Shown here: positions 63,364 through 64,000 of the stretch, one piece after another
Layout of the letters: each line of letters opens with the position of its first letter
How positions within the stretch are numbered: the first letter of the stretch is position 1
Origin: an uncultured Pelagibacteraceae bacterium
GTDB lineage: Bacteria; Pseudomonadota; Alphaproteobacteria; Pelagibacterales; Pelagibacteraceae
Length of the DNA: 64,000 bases
Assembly (NCBI GenBank): GCA_902543245.1
Contig: CACBXQ010000001.1
Location: 124,001 to 188,000 of the forward strand
Reading direction: 5' to 3'
Position numbers and translations under genes: made by a program
The notes under the pieces: generated by a model
Database searches by the model: none
The model's input: only the letters and a program-made list of their open reading frames with translations
Told to the model about the DNA's origin: nothing

Positions 63364-64000
63364 TAATACTTATTATTTCTTTTTCAAAATCAATAATCTC
63401 TTGTATTAAATTATTTAAACTAGTTTCTGGTTTCCATTTAAGTATTTTCTTTGCTTTTTTTGGATTACCTTTTAAACTATTTACCTCTGTTGGTCTAAAA
63501 TATTTTTTATTACACTCAATTATTATTTTTCCATATCTATCAATACCTTTTGTATTTACTCCAGATCCTTTCCAAAAAATATTCATGCCTAGTTTTTTAG
63601 AGGCTAAATTAATAAATTGCTTTATCGTATATTGATTTCCTGTCGCAATAACAAAATCGTTAGGTTTTTTTTGTTGTAACATAAGCCACATTGCTTGAAC
63701 ATAATCCCTTGCATGACCCCAATCTCTTTTCGAATATAAGTTTCCTAATATTAATTTTTTCTCCTTGCCATATTTAATTTTAACTAAACCGGATATAATT
63801 TTTCTCGTAACAAATGTTTCTCCCCTTAATGGGCTTTCGTGATTAAATAATATGCCGTTACAAGCAAATAAACCATAAGCCTCTCTATAATTTGTGGTTA
63901 TCGAGTGAGCATAAAGCTTTGCAGCTGCATAGGGACTCCGAGGGTAAAAAGGTGTTTTCTCATCTTGATAATTTTTATCACTTTTACCAAAAAGTTCAGA
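63356..64000 (-). CDS. gmd: GDP-mannose 4,6-dehydratase, partial (continues beyond the window end)
   Basis: The track ORF 63356..63691 is only the C-terminal part; the frame stays open to 64000: …SELFGKSDKNYQDEKTPFYPRSPYAAAKLYAHSITTNYREAYGLFACNGILFNHESPLRGETFVTRKIISGLVKIKYGKEKKLILGNLYSKRDWGHARDYVQAMWLML…. Confidence 0.93.
   Translation of the reverse strand, partial: SELFGKSDKNYQDEKTPFYPRSPYAAAKLYAHSITTNYREAYGLFACNGILFNHESPLRGETFVTRKIISGLVKIKYGKEKKLILGNLYSKRDWGHARDYVQAMWLMLQQKKPNDFVIATGNQYTIKQFINLASKKLGMNIFWKGSGVNTKGIDRYGKIIIECNKKYFRPTEVNSLKGNPKKAKKILKWKPETSLNNLIQEIIDFEKEIISINE

Noticed and set aside
41109-64000. Possible mobile element/prophage driving the island
   Set aside because: No transposase, integrase, recombinase, phage gene or tRNA-att duplication was seen; the island looks like recombination-exchanged glycan genes.

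Overview
AT-rich chromosomal window from what looks like an alphaproteobacterium of the SAR11/Pelagibacterales type (inferred from gene content, a circularly permuted tmRNA and the AT-rich compact layout). Positions 1-40 kb are mostly core genome: an MFS transporter, malonyl-CoA decarboxylase, two Liv-type ABC amino-acid permease sets, AzlCD, mreBCD-mrdAB, leuA-ilvC-ilvH-ilvB, miaA, a DegP-like protease, hflKC, an Mrp ATPase, thyX, ssrA, pntAB and rpmJ. A 5S rRNA gene lies at about 40963-41083 on the minus strand. It is followed, to the window end, by about 23 kb of strand-switching surface-polysaccharide genes: glycosyltransferases, gmd/fcl, epimerases, a Wzx/Wzy-like flippase and polymerase, a NodU-like carbamoyltransferase and several polytopic membrane proteins. 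The 5S gene has no adjacent 23S and has sugar genes on both sides. This fits the SAR11 'HVR2' arrangement, in which a hypervariable island separates 23S from 5S. Main items for a second look: (1) a glutarate-hydroxylase (GlaH/CsiD-like) gene split by a deletion that removes the metal-binding HxD segment; (2) a two-piece permuted tmRNA whose acceptor half causes a false 41-aa N-terminal extension on ThyX; (3) the 5S-embedded glycan island; (4) a 30-bp in-frame minisatellite inside an O-antigen-ligase-like protein; (5) a family of GT-C-like membrane proteins with recurring D..YH and Cys-pair motifs; (6) a structured leader-like element upstream of a LysE-family exporter. I found no convincing new defence system or other clearly unprecedented system.
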